This document shows, piece by piece, positions 35,181 through 46,500 of a stretch of 64,000 nt of DNA. The stretch is from assembly GCA_020466095.1 (NCBI GenBank), contig CM035807.1, forward strand, positions 13,557,007 to 13,621,006, written 5' to 3'. Source of the DNA: Chlorops oryzae (lineage: Eukaryota > Arthropoda > Insecta > Diptera > Chloropidae). The translations under genes were made by a program, and so were the position numbers. The stretch's first letter is position 1; each line of letters starts with the position of its first letter. The notes under the pieces were generated by a model that saw nothing but the letters and a program-made list of their open reading frames with translations, had not been told where the DNA came from and ran no database searches.

Positions 35181-38088
35181 ATTTGCTTCACAGGTAAAGT
35201 ATAAGAGAGACATACAAAATATCCCGGAATAATAAATTATCAATTTTTTTATCATGTTGAAAAAAAAAGAAGTAGAGGCAAAATTGTAACTGCCATCCTT
35301 ACAGCCGGAAATTGTTCAAAAATTCCAAACAGAAAAGCTTAAAGACTCAAATTCGAAATATCGTTTTGACCACAGTGTGCCATACCCTTGAGGAAGCTTT
35401 CAATTTGAAAATAACTCTCAATATTTGCTGCAAAAAATTCATTGTTTATTCAGCTAAGTAAAATCAAAACACCATTTAACAATTAGCAAACAAATTGAAC
35501 AAACAAATTTTCTGCCCCTTGCCTATTCTCATCTTCAATGTCTTCCATCCTTCATTCTCAATGGCATTTGAATCCTACTCATTTCATCGGAACTCAATGT
35601 TATCAATTATGTTCGATGCTAACATTTATGTCTGTATGTTTCAGCTGTTGATGCTAACATTCAAATCCAAATGAACATAGAATCTAAATTGAAATTTATT
35701 AAATACGAGAATCGTACTCGAATTTGATTAAAATTCGCTCTTAATCGAAACGAAAGTTTTAATGCATTTGTCAACAAGTTTGCCTGGTCTGGCCCTTCCG
35801 TTCGAGTTTATCTGTTGTGCCGTAATTCGGCATTAGCTTTAACTAAGTGGACGTAACGTTGCGAATAATAAAATCAAAACCATAACTGAATCCCATCGAT
35901 GCGCGACCAGAGCGAAGCGATTCTGATGGTTCGGATTGGAATCGCCGCATTGCTTCGAATAAAATCGAAACGAAACGAACTGAACTGAATCAAACTGAGC
36001 TTAAATGGAGGAATGGAGAAAGGAATGGAGGAGGGAATGTCAGCACAAAATTCCATCAAATTCAATTACGTGTTGCTAGTGTTAAGTTTGTTTCCTCTTC
36101 CTTCGATTCCATTTCGATTGGCTTCCGTCGTCCAATGTGACATTTTTTTGTTTATTTTTTTTGTTCTTGTCATTTTTCCGGCTGTTGAAGCAGCAATACG
36201 AGTATGTTGGTGTATACGTACATAGCTACGCTCACTCATTGCTTCATCTACGTGTTGAAATAGCTCCGTTGGCTGTCTCTCTGACATAATGTCTGTCTAT
36301 CTGAAAAACCGCCTGGCCGACTGATTAAAGGACTGACTGACAAACTGACAGATTGACTGGCAGAGTTCCACTGCTTGCTTGTGTATACAGAGTTCCGATT
36401 TATTTCCGTGAAGCAAGTGAATTGCTGCAAATCACTCTTACGACGATGCCGATGATGAATAAAATTTCAAGCAATGTAAGGATTTATCCGGTGATGGTGG
36501 CGATGATGGTGATGATTATTAATAAAAACAAAAAAACAAAATAGCAGGAAAATATAGGTCTGAATGCATTGATGACAATAAAAACAATGATCATGACGAT
36601 AATGATCATGATGAGGTTCAAGGGGTATGGAATATAGAAAACAAAATGTTAAACGAAGGTTGTCAACTTACAGCATACGATGTATGTTTGCCTAAGACTG
36701 GTAACTGTTGAGGTTGAAATTTCAAGGTGGGCACTCAATATAGCGCTCTTAATTTAACGTTGAGTGTGTGCCCTGTTTATTTGAGCGTGTTTTGTTCTGT
36801 TTTCACATGTAGTCGCCCAGTGAGAACGCGTACGCGGAGAATTGTTGCGGGAGGCGTAAGGACATTATAAAAATATACATAAATAGGTATCATAATCGAG
36901 GTATCTTCTATCGAGGCCCTATGCTCCACTCCACTGGGAGTCAAGGATAACAGAAGAGTAGGTATCTTTATAGCGTCCCTTGGTGATTTCTTGCACCTAT
37001 AAGAGCGTTTGCAAACCCCCAAAATCTACCTGCTCCCTCGCATGCGCCCCTGACCGATTGACATGTTCAAGAATGTTTGTGTTTGTTTACTTTCACGAAC
37101 GTAATGAGTTGAGCATCCTTCAACAATTTGCTCGTTGTGAAATTATGTTGCTCGCAATAAAGTTACTTTCTAGGATAATTTGTCGATTTATCGAATAGTA
37201 CGGCTGGTATCACGGAGATTATGACTCTTTAGGGCTTTACATGAATTGCCTCTTGAGCAATTTGCTTGGTTGCTCAATTTGTACATACAGATACACACAA
37301 AATATGCTCGGAATTGTACAGTTTTCATGAATGCTAGTTATAGAAAAGGAAAAGGAAAAGCTCAATTGGAGAAATTGAAATCACGTAATTGCGGTAAAAC
37401 TGAAAAAGGGAAATGCTCAAAGAAATGAAATCATATTTTTGAAAATTCAATTCAAAAATTTTTCTTCATTTTTACGATGATGATTTTTGCGTTTTTCTTC
37501 TTCAATGAGCCTACGAAATGAATAAAGAATATTTGAGAGAATATTCCCTCTTTTGCTTTCATAAAATTAAGTAGTTGTGTACTTTTTTATTTCCCATGGG
37601 TTCATTTTTATGCAATTCTTTTGGTCGAATCAGCCGGCTTCTAAGGAAAAGGGTTAGGGTCAGCATATTTTATTCAGTAGGGTCATTTCAATTTTCGGTT
37701 GAATGATATTTACTTTATTTTTGGCACATTCACATTCATCGGATGAAATTTCCCTTGAATTGAAGCTACGACAATTTTCTAAACTGAGTGGACATTTTAT
37801 TTGATTATTTGAAGATCTGATATTTTCAAAGTTATTTCGGCGTAGTAATTTTTTGATACCATTTAAATCGAAATAAATTATATGTAGGATTTAAGAAAGG
37901 ACATCTAAAATCGAGGAATTTTTTTTCTTCATTTTAAAAAGTAACCTTATTGCAAGCTTATGAATATTGCTTGAATGCATGAAATTCGCAATGGTTTCAT
38001 TATAAATACGTTGCGTGTCCAAAGTGCGTGAGCAATATTTTTGAGAAATTACGCAATTTTGCAATTTTCTTAAAACGAAAAAAATTTA
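35181..38088. other. Non-coding spacer
   Basis: Several open frames of 60-80 codons (35874-36287, 36777-37198) overlap on both strands without domain or splice context. I see no gene. Confidence 0.4.
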
Positions 38089-38451
38089 ATAGCGTAATGG
38101 TTAGGACACGGACTTACCAACCCCCAGAGGTCAGCGGTTCGACGCTCGGCTGAGGCGAGAAAATTAAAAAAGAAGTGAAAAAGAGAAGATTGAAAAAAAA
38201 ATACAAAACAAAGAGTAAAAAATATAATTTTTTTTTTGTCCATAAAATGTGCAAAGATACAAATTGACCAAAAATCGACCCAACTGTATATACTCCAGGT
38301 CTAGTTCATATGAGCAAAATCTGTGGCTAGTTATTTTCCAATGACAGCTCAACGTTAAAAAAGACAGTTCAAAGCATTGGTTGGCAAATTAAGAGGGAGT
38401 AGTCCTGGTATTTTTGTGACTAGTCGTGGAGTAGTTGGAATTACTGCAGGG
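38089..38451 (+). mobile_element. tRNA-derived SINE, family 2, copy A
   Basis: An A box TAGCGTAATGGTTAGGA (38090-38106) and B-box-like CGGTTCGACGC (38135-38145) form a tRNA-like head. An AAAT-rich middle and a conserved tail follow (CCCAACTGTATATACTCCAGG, CAATGACAGCTCAACG, GGGAGTAGTCCTGG), ending TTACTGCAGGG. The whole is collinear with 63493-63878 at high identity. Confidence 0.85.
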
Positions 38452-38761
38452 TAGCAATGTAGAAAAATTGTTTGATTGTATGGTACTGCAAAAACCCAGC
38501 AAACATTTGCATAAGCTTTTTACAAAGGTGCTTACTATTCATTTGTTTCCAAGAAATTTTCCAAAGTTTTTCCAAGCATATATGTGCTATATTAAATTCG
38601 CAAACATTTCCCAAACGCTTTCCAAATTTGTTTGGGAAACGTTAAATTTCTTAAGTACTTCGCAAATCCGTACATACATCGTACATACATACGAGGTGTC
38701 TACAGTTCGATTTTTTTCGAACGTTAATATATTAATTCTAGCACGCGCGAATGAGATCTCT

Positions 38762-38830
38762 CGGTAGCGTAATGGGAGCGTGTTGCGATTTGTAACCTGG
38801 AGGGCTCGAGTTCGATTCCTGTCGCGGGCG
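38762..38830 (+). other. tRNA-like unit within the CCCAGCAAACA element
   Basis: A and B boxes match consensus and are spaced about 43 bases apart. Acceptor pairing is poor, so a functional tRNA is unlikely. It may drive Pol III transcription of the element or be a SINE head caught inside it. Confidence 0.5.
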
Positions 38831-39102
38831 AAAAAAGATTGTGGAAAAATTGGGACGTAGAAAGATATCTAAGGTAAAATTTTGATCCACTTAGAGGGGA
38901 GAAAGGAAGTTGGCAGTTATAAATTTAGGTTCATATCCGGTCGTCAGAAACGTAATGCATACACATGTGCTTTCAAAAAATTGTTTTTATTTTTTTATAA
39001 ATGATTGGATGAAAGCTAGATATTCCTCTAAGTTTTGAAATATTATTTAAATTTTTTATTATCTACCTAAGTATTAAAAAAAAAAAAAAAAAAAAAAAAA
39101 AC

Positions 39103-39150
39103 CTCGCCGCAGCGGGGATTGAACCCGCCTACATCGGATTGGTACTGCTT
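39103..39150 (-). other. tRNA-like 3' half, minus strand
   Basis: Minus strand reads GCGGGTTCAATCCCCGC, a B box with a T-stem-like inverse, followed by a long T run. No A box is found upstream, so it is a fragment. Confidence 0.4.
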
Positions 39151-39669
39151 GTTTAGGCTTGGAAAATATTTAATTCGATTGCTTGGACTTATATGTTTTC
39201 CAATCTCAAATCCAATTGAATAAAAAGGGAGCCGTTTTGGTTATTTACACTTGAATTCCAAATAAATTCCAACACTTGGATCCAAGTCTTTTGTTTGCGG
39301 GTGCAAATTACTTCCAATTGTTTAGTAAGGGTAAATGTTTGCTGGGAAAATACAACTCTCAGCGGTTGTAAATGTCAAGAGGGGCATAAGATTTATCACA
39401 AAAATACGTTGCATACTCTAAGGGGCTATTCTGGTGCAAACGCAAAAATGTTACCTCTTTTTTGATTTTTTTGTTTTTAAAAGACAATAAAGATCGAACA
39501 ATTTAATATTTTCTATATTTTCTTATTTGTATTTTAAGGGATTTTGTCTTTTTTTATTTAAAAAAAATATTTTCTAAGTTGAAGTAGGCACCAACAAAAC
39601 GGAAGGTCACTGGGAGAAGTGATAGCGGCTATTCATTTTGTCTGAACTATAAAAAAAAAATGCAATGCA

Positions 39670-39905
39670 ACACTGTGACACATTTTTGAGATCATCGCGT
39701 GTTCACCAAAATTTGATACTATTTTCTGAAAGTCCTCCGTGAATATAGCAAAGCCTCATACTTAGTTTAGTCAGATTGTTTTAATTGATTTTTTAAACCG
39801 ATCTCAAAAATTTGGGCCGAGAATTAAGTTGCGCACTTACTTATGGCTATATCTCGTAACGAGTTCAATATTTCTCTTTCCTATCTATGACAAAGATACA
39901 GCCCT
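39670..39905 (+). mobile_element. Solo foldback arm
   Basis: Related to the left arm at 5634-5915. It shares ACACTGTG, GGGCCGAGAATTAA and ACTTACTTATGGCTATATCTC in the same order. No inverted partner is nearby, so it is a solo arm or deletion product. Divergence is greater than between the two arms of the complete element. Confidence 0.7.
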
Positions 39906-40199
39906 ACACTCGAACAAAATATTTGTACTACATATTGATCCAAAAAAAAACTCCACCTTATTCACAAATTCTTCTAAAGTCACATAGTATTTTTGGCTGT
40001 ACACCAAATTTTCTGGTTTTTGTTTCGTATGGAAAGGAAATAAGCACATTGCCCGTCAATTCTGTATTTTATTTAAAAGTGGGCACATTACCATTCTAAA
40101 CGGCTGTTTCAAATATGAAAGTTTGGGATTCCAAAAGATTGTTTTTAATATTGTTCTTATGTTTAGAAGGTCAACGTCCAGTGCATTGAGATATCCTGA

Positions 40200-40457
40200 A
40201 AGAAACCCAACTAATATTTGATTTAAATTCAAATGATCTTGGTTGTTTGGCTGGTGCGGCTGCCACCTTGAAAATTGGGTGACACACTTCGGCCTCATAT
40301 GGGCCCCTTTATGATACCACGAAAAAATGGGAAAAAAAAGTAGAATAGAAACAGAAAAAATTACACAACTAACATATCCACGACCGAGCTGGGAGTTGCG
40401 CACAAAGTCTCTCACATTGTAAGTTGGCATCTCAACCAACTACGCCACGGAGGCCGG
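40200..40457 (-). mobile_element. tRNA-derived SINE-like element, family 3
   Basis: On the minus strand the head GCCTCCGTGGCGTAGTTGG (about 40454-40436) holds a perfect A box (TGGCGTAGTTGG). The B-box position (about 40405-40392) is degenerate. A tRNA-unrelated body with T-runs follows toward 40200. Limits of the body are estimated. Confidence 0.5.
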
Positions 40458-40884
40458 CTCAAATGATCTAACAATGAAACAAATTGTTTCTTCTGTTATA
40501 TTGAAATTGGATTTTCATATTAAGAAATTCTTAAAAGACTTTTTCTTCTCACCATTGAAATGGGAATTTATTTAAGCACATCGTTGGAGTTTAAAATAAA
40601 ATTATTCCAACAAAATCAAATAGAATTCAATTTGGTTCACATGAAAGCCGTAATAATGTGCATACTATTTCCTTGAAAAGGACATCCTTCATACATTTAT
40701 TTGCAACAACAATTTCATATTATCAAAAGCAGTTGCGTCTTTATCATTTTTCAAGTTGTTGCCCTTATGGTGGCAGCAACATCAGCAGCAGTAGAAGCAT
40801 CGCAAGTGAGCAAGATAACTTCAATACTTCAGCACTGTGCGTTGAGCACTTCGTTTAGATATCTATGCAAATTCCTTCAATATC

Positions 40885-40914
40885 CATACATACATACATA
40901 CATACATACATACA
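40885..40914. repeat. (ATAC)n microsatellite upstream of Dop1R2
   Basis: About seven CATA/TACA units about 300 bp upstream of the Dop1R2 start codon. Confidence 0.9.
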
Positions 40915-41219
40915 CATGTACGTTCCTTACAAAGCATACACAGTCCCATCAAGATGGTAAATACAGGTCGAGCACAAGCACATGTATATGTCAATGTAAA
41001 TTTTATCCAGGGCTGACAAATTTATCCCTTTCATCACATCGTCGTCCTTATATGCAAGGATGTGTTTTACTTTACTTAAAACTTACAGGATGCAAAAACA
41101 AAGAAGAAAAAACTTCGTCTCATAGTCTGTTCGGAAAGAAATCGTCTTTAAAAACAAAGAAAACCAAGTCAAATTAAAAAAATAAAAGTCTTTTCAATTG
41201 ACGACGTCTCCCGACGATA

Positions 41220-42745
41220 ATGTATAATGAAAGTGTGGACACCCTTGCGGCGATCCTGTCTTCTCAAATAAATCGGACTACCATCGATTGGAAATATGAT
41301 GACGAGAAGCCGCAGCGATTATCACAGATGGCGTTGGCCTTTTTTCCAAAAGAGGATCTCACACGGTATCCCGCCGAAAATGTAAATTTAACCCAAACAA
41401 ATGAGGATCACAGTGAACAAATTGAGCCGCCGCCCCTGTTAAGAGCATTCAATATATCTGGTGATCTATTTTACTATTTCAATGGATTAATTAATGGGGA
41501 AGATCAACAGGAAACAACGCTGGCGCCAGAGTCAACAACAATGTCGTATAATTCGACGGCGGCGACGACGACGACGACCGGCATGCCAGCCGAACCGGAC
41601 TTGGTGTATTTATTCGAGAGTCTGCCAAGCGATCGTGTCAGTTTGCTATCGTTTCTCTTCCTCTTCTCGTTCGCTACGGTCTTTGGCAACTCGCTGGTGA
41701 TATTGGCCGTAATACGGGAACGCTATCTGCATACGGCTACAAATTATTTTATCACTAGTCTAGCCGTTGCCGATTGTCTTGTCGGGCTGGTTGTGATGCC
41801 ATTCTCAGCGCTATACGAGGTGCTGGAGCATACATGGTTCTTCGGTACGGACTGGTGTGATATATGGCGCTCATTGGACGTCCTGTTTAGCACCGCATCG
41901 ATATTGAATCTCTGCGTGATATCACTCGACCGTTATTGGGCAATAACAGATCCATTTTCGTATCCGATGCGTATGACACGGCGGCGCGCCGCTGCATTAA
42001 TATGTGCAGTTTGGGTATGTTCGAGTGCTATTAGCTTCCCGGCGATTGTCTGGTGGCGTGCTGCACGCGACGGCGAAATGCCAGCCTATAAATGCACATT
42101 TACCGAGCATTTGGGCTATTTGGTATTCTCGTCGACAATATCGTTCTATCTGCCGCTACTTGTAATGGTCTTCACATATTGTCGTATTTATCGCGCTGCG
42201 GTCATACAGACACGTTCGCTGAAAATTGGTACCAAACAAGTGCTAATGGCATCTGGGGAATTGCAATTAACGTTGCGCATACACCGCGGCGGCACAACAC
42301 GTGAGCCGTCGACCAGTTCGCATCATCATTTGCATGCAGGGAGCGGATCTCTCGGAGGTCAACCGCATTTACATTCGTCACATCATCACAATCATGGCTC
42401 GACGGGAACGACAACATCGACGCCCGAGGAGCCCGACGATGAGCCGCTATCGGCGCTGCATAACAATGGCCTAGCGCGACATCGTCATATGGGTAAGAAT
42501 TTCTCATTATCACGAAAGCTGGCTAAGTTCGCCAAGGAGAAGAAAGCCGCGAAGACGCTCGGCATTGTGATGGGTGTATTTATTATCTGTTGGCTGCCAT
42601 TTTTCGTGGTCAATCTACTGTCGGGCTTCTGTATGGATTGCATTGAGCATGAGGAAATCGTTTCGGCGATTGTAACTTGGCTGGGCTGGATAAATTCATG
42701 TATGAATCCAGTGATTTATGCATGCTGGAGCAGAGATTTCCGAAG
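41220..42745 (+). CDS. Dop1R2: Dop1R2 coding exon 1 (TM1-TM7)
   Basis: Encodes residues 1-508 plus two bases of codon 509. Donor AG|GTATGT begins at 42746. Reading on into the intron gives a short false extension and a stop at 42762-42764, which is why an uninterrupted frame looks 514 residues long. The adenine at -3 of the ATG is favourable for initiation. Confidence 0.96.
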
Positions 42746-43462
42746 GTATGTTTATGACCAATAGGGCAAATACCTTAAAATTCTTAAGCAATTTATCTAT
42801 TCAAAGCTCGACCGAATGGTTTGATTTCCTAAGAAAATTCGTAAAAAAAAAACAAAATGTTTGCGATTATTTTCCCCACACAAAATCCACAAGAAACCAT
42901 TTTCCTTAATTTGTATTTTATGTTTGTTCACTGCCTTCTTCCTGGCCGTTCCGGCCCTTTCCTGCCCTATCCCGTCTGCCGTCATCATCCATTAACTTTG
43001 CGCTATTCTACGTTTTCGTTTATCCAAATATATATATACGTACCTATATCTGTGGAGAGCATTTTGATTTTGTTTGTTAATTTGTTTCTTTGTGTTTATT
43101 GTATACGATGCTCTTATTTTCAGAGCGTTTGTGCGCATTCTTTGTGTTTGCTGCCCGAGGAAAATACGACGAAAGTATCAGCCAACAATGCGGTCGAAGT
43201 CTCAGGTGAGTTTGAACAGCGAACGAAAAGCACACAAAGCAATTCCAACGTAAAGGTCGCTGTTTTCATTCATTTTCCGTTTTTTCTCTCCATTCACTTT
43301 CCGTTTGTTTTCGACGAACTAATTTGGTGAAAAAGCCAAACAATTGACCGTGATTAAGAAGATTTAATCAGTGTTATTCTAGATCTATTTAATTGACTTG
43401 AGATCCTTGTCGTGAGCTCGCTTACATGACTAGCAAATTTCAAGACTTCCGCTTATTTCATT

Positions 43463-43508
<46 letters not shown>

Positions 43509-43550
43509 TATATATAACATATATATATATTAAATATATATATATATAAC

Positions 43551-43581
<31 letters not shown>

Positions 43582-46500
43582 ACATATATATAATAACATA
43601 TATATATAGTAGGGTACGCCTAAGCAAGACAACGGGCAACTTCGAAGTCAATCTACCCAAATAAGGTTGATACAGCAAAAACAAAAATTCTTCTTTCTTT
43701 TCTTTTATATCTCATGATAGAAGTTTTCTTCGAATAATTATTTCAATCACTCTCATGATCTCTTATATCTCATGATAGAAGTTTTCTTCAAATAATTATT
43801 TCAATCACTCTCAAGATGATGCCGATTCAGCTTTTTATTTTTATTTTTTTTATACAAAAAGATTTTCCGAAACTTTGCGTATTTATATTGATGAGAATTA
43901 TTTACGGTAAGTTTGGAAAAGGAATTTACATCAATCACTCTAATACCTGAGTACACAAGGGACTCAAAGGTGAAAGTCTTCAACATTTTTGGACACGTCA
44001 TGAATTTGAAAAAGGTATTTTTGCCACATTTCGTGGAAATTGAGCCGACTGCATATGTTCATTTCAAAAATTTTTCACATCGTGATATTTTTATACAAAA
44101 AAAAAAACAAAAAAAAAACCGTATTAATGTCCTTATTTACGTCAACATTCGAGTTTGATAAGCGAATCAAAATGGTTAAATGTGCCATATGAATACATGA
44201 AATGATGATTGAAACAACTTTTTCATTCATATGTATAATAAAAGTAAACAAAAACAAAAAAAGAATTCTAAGGATTCTTTTGAAGGAATTTTTTTTTTTT
44301 TCTTCTATTTTTAAACCTTCCTCTACGACAGTTCGACTATGGGAACGAACAGGTTACGGTTATAAAAAGAACGAAAATTATTACAAGAAATGAAGAAGCC
44401 TTTTCCTGACTATGTGTTTTACGTTCAAAGCTATAACTTTTTATAATTTGACTTAGCATACAGACTTTGTAGTAAAAATTCCCCACGAAAAGTATTTTTA
44501 AATTATTCAGCCTTCATAAAAGCCTGTCAAGGATCGCAATTAAGTATTGCGGAATGAACAGGAAAACAAGTCTACAGCTTTAGAGAAAATGGCAATCGCA
44601 AGGGCGTATGTATGAAAGAAAGCTATGAAGTGAAAATTCGGGTAAACAAATCAGAGAGAAAAATAAATTAAGGGGCAAAATATATCATTTATAAAAATCA
44701 TCTGTGAGAGATGGAACAAAAATTTATCCACAAAATATACCATCCAATTATAAGAGACCCTACAAGTGATGGCAAGATTAGGAACTAGTCACTCTTGAAT
44801 TCAGTTTTTATGTTGCATAAAATTAACAAGTTCGCCGAAAAGATATTCACTCATCCTCTTAAAGCTCAACAAAAAAGTTAAAAAAAAGTATTTAAAAAAA
44901 AAAAAACACAGAACTTTCTTTTCACGTTTCAATTTAAGGCTTCGTTAATTACAAAATAAAGTTTTATTAGAGAAAAAGGGTCGACAATGTCCGTTTATCA
45001 ACGAGCCGTGTATCCAGGGATGAAAGAGGAAGAGAAAAATTTTTATTCCAGGCCTACATACACAGAAAAAGTGGCTCCGAGAAATTCCAATTAATGGCGT
45101 TTGTTAAACTCTAATCATCGGTTTTTTAATTGTCCCAATTAAAAATTTCAAACAAATCACGAAATTCGGGAAAAGTTCGTAATATTAAATTTTGAACAAA
45201 ACTTTTGGTTGATTATTTTGTTGTATTAAATACCAAAAGTATTAACACTTAACAAAACATTTGCTTGAAATTTTGTTTATATTGACAAAACTTTTGTTTG
45301 AAATTTTTGAAAGTGCATATAAATTTATTTCTAAAATTCTCATTAGCTTTATGCGGACTTACATACAAGAAGGGACAAAATAATCAAAAATTAGCTCATA
45401 TATGTTTATGATGTTATAATGTATAATTATCTTCCATAAACTGACTTTGCAGACTCAAATTTATATTATGGAATATGTATGTAGATGAGGCATTTTTCCT
45501 TTTTTATTTATTTAAAATAATTGGTTGACTTTTATTAATACTTTTGGTTGTTGATATTAGAAATCGTTGTTTGAAAATGTTTATTGAGTGTTAATTCTTC
45601 GAGCAATTGTCCCAATTAAACGATTTGTTAATATAACAAAAAGTGTGATAGGCTGAGTTTTAACAACGAATTTGTTATATTGATTGAAAAAAATTGGTTG
45701 TATTTACGCACAAAAGTCTTTCTGTGTACACATAGCTGGAGAAAGTTAAGCTGAAATACACAAGCACTGAGTGTTGGAAGACAAAGGCCAAAGTATTCGG
45801 AAAATAGCATATCTCTACTTACTTACTTACTAGTAATACAATTCAATGGGATCTTTATGATTTAAGGAATCATCTATATTTAAAGGCAGCTCATTTTGTG
45901 AATAGATCATAGGTAAATAATTAATCTGAAAACATTTCCTTAATCAGAAAGCGAAAGTTCACTAAGGCGTTGCGTTAAGAGGTCAACTGATTAATTCCGT
46001 CAGACAGAGAAAGACTTTTTTAAAATTAAAATTTAAAGTTGAAATAAAATTTTCATTCCGAAAATCTTTCATTGGCGAAGTTAAGAGCATATGGAAAAAT
46101 AACAAAATTTTAAATAATCAGTTTTTTTAAATTCTGTTCACTATTTTCAAATAGATAGACCAACTAAAATATCTAATATTAGATTTTAAGGATTTAATTT
46201 TTCCTTATCATTTTCAACATCTTTAAATGTTGGCTATTTTTTAAATACTTAGTTTCAAAAACCAGTAAACCCAATTGTGCTGTGGTCAATTCAATAACAA
46301 AAATTAATAAAAAAAAAAATAAAAAAATAAACTCAGTCAAATGAACGAAGTTTCGTAAAAGAATCAAACATTAGAAGGCCCATTGCCCGCAGAGCTTCCA
46401 TTTTTCCGTCAAATCAGTTTTTCAGAAATAAGAAACTTTTTGCTGATTTCTGCAGAATGGCATTGAAAGGGAAACAACTCAATTGTTGCCAGTCAACAAC

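Larger units (their letters stand above)
38495..39346. mobile_element. CCCAGCAAACATTT-ended element with tRNA-like units
   Basis: Ends CCCAGCAAACATTT (38495-38508) and AAATGTTTGCTGGG (39333-39346) are exact inverse complements. AAAA flanks both sides, too simple to prove a duplication. Inside are a plus-strand tRNA-like unit (A box TAGCGTAATGGGAGC 38765-38779, B box GAGTTCGATTCCT 38808-38820) and a minus-strand B box (39126-39114). A 27-base A/T run, seen as T on the minus strand, lies beyond the latter and could act as a Pol III terminator. No transposase is seen. Confidence 0.7.

Noticed and set aside
38089..38160. Functional tRNA gene
   Set aside because: It is the head of a SINE repeated at 63.5 kb, and the T loop deviates.
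40701..41177. 158-codon frame just upstream of Dop1R2
   Set aside because: It includes the (ATAC)n microsatellite, stops before the receptor ATG and is in no recognisable family. It may partly be 5' UTR.
42202..42513. 103-codon minus-strand frame
   Set aside because: Antisense shadow of Dop1R2 exon 1.
43430..43684. 84-codon IYIY-rich frame
   Set aside because: Translation of the intronic (TA)n tract.
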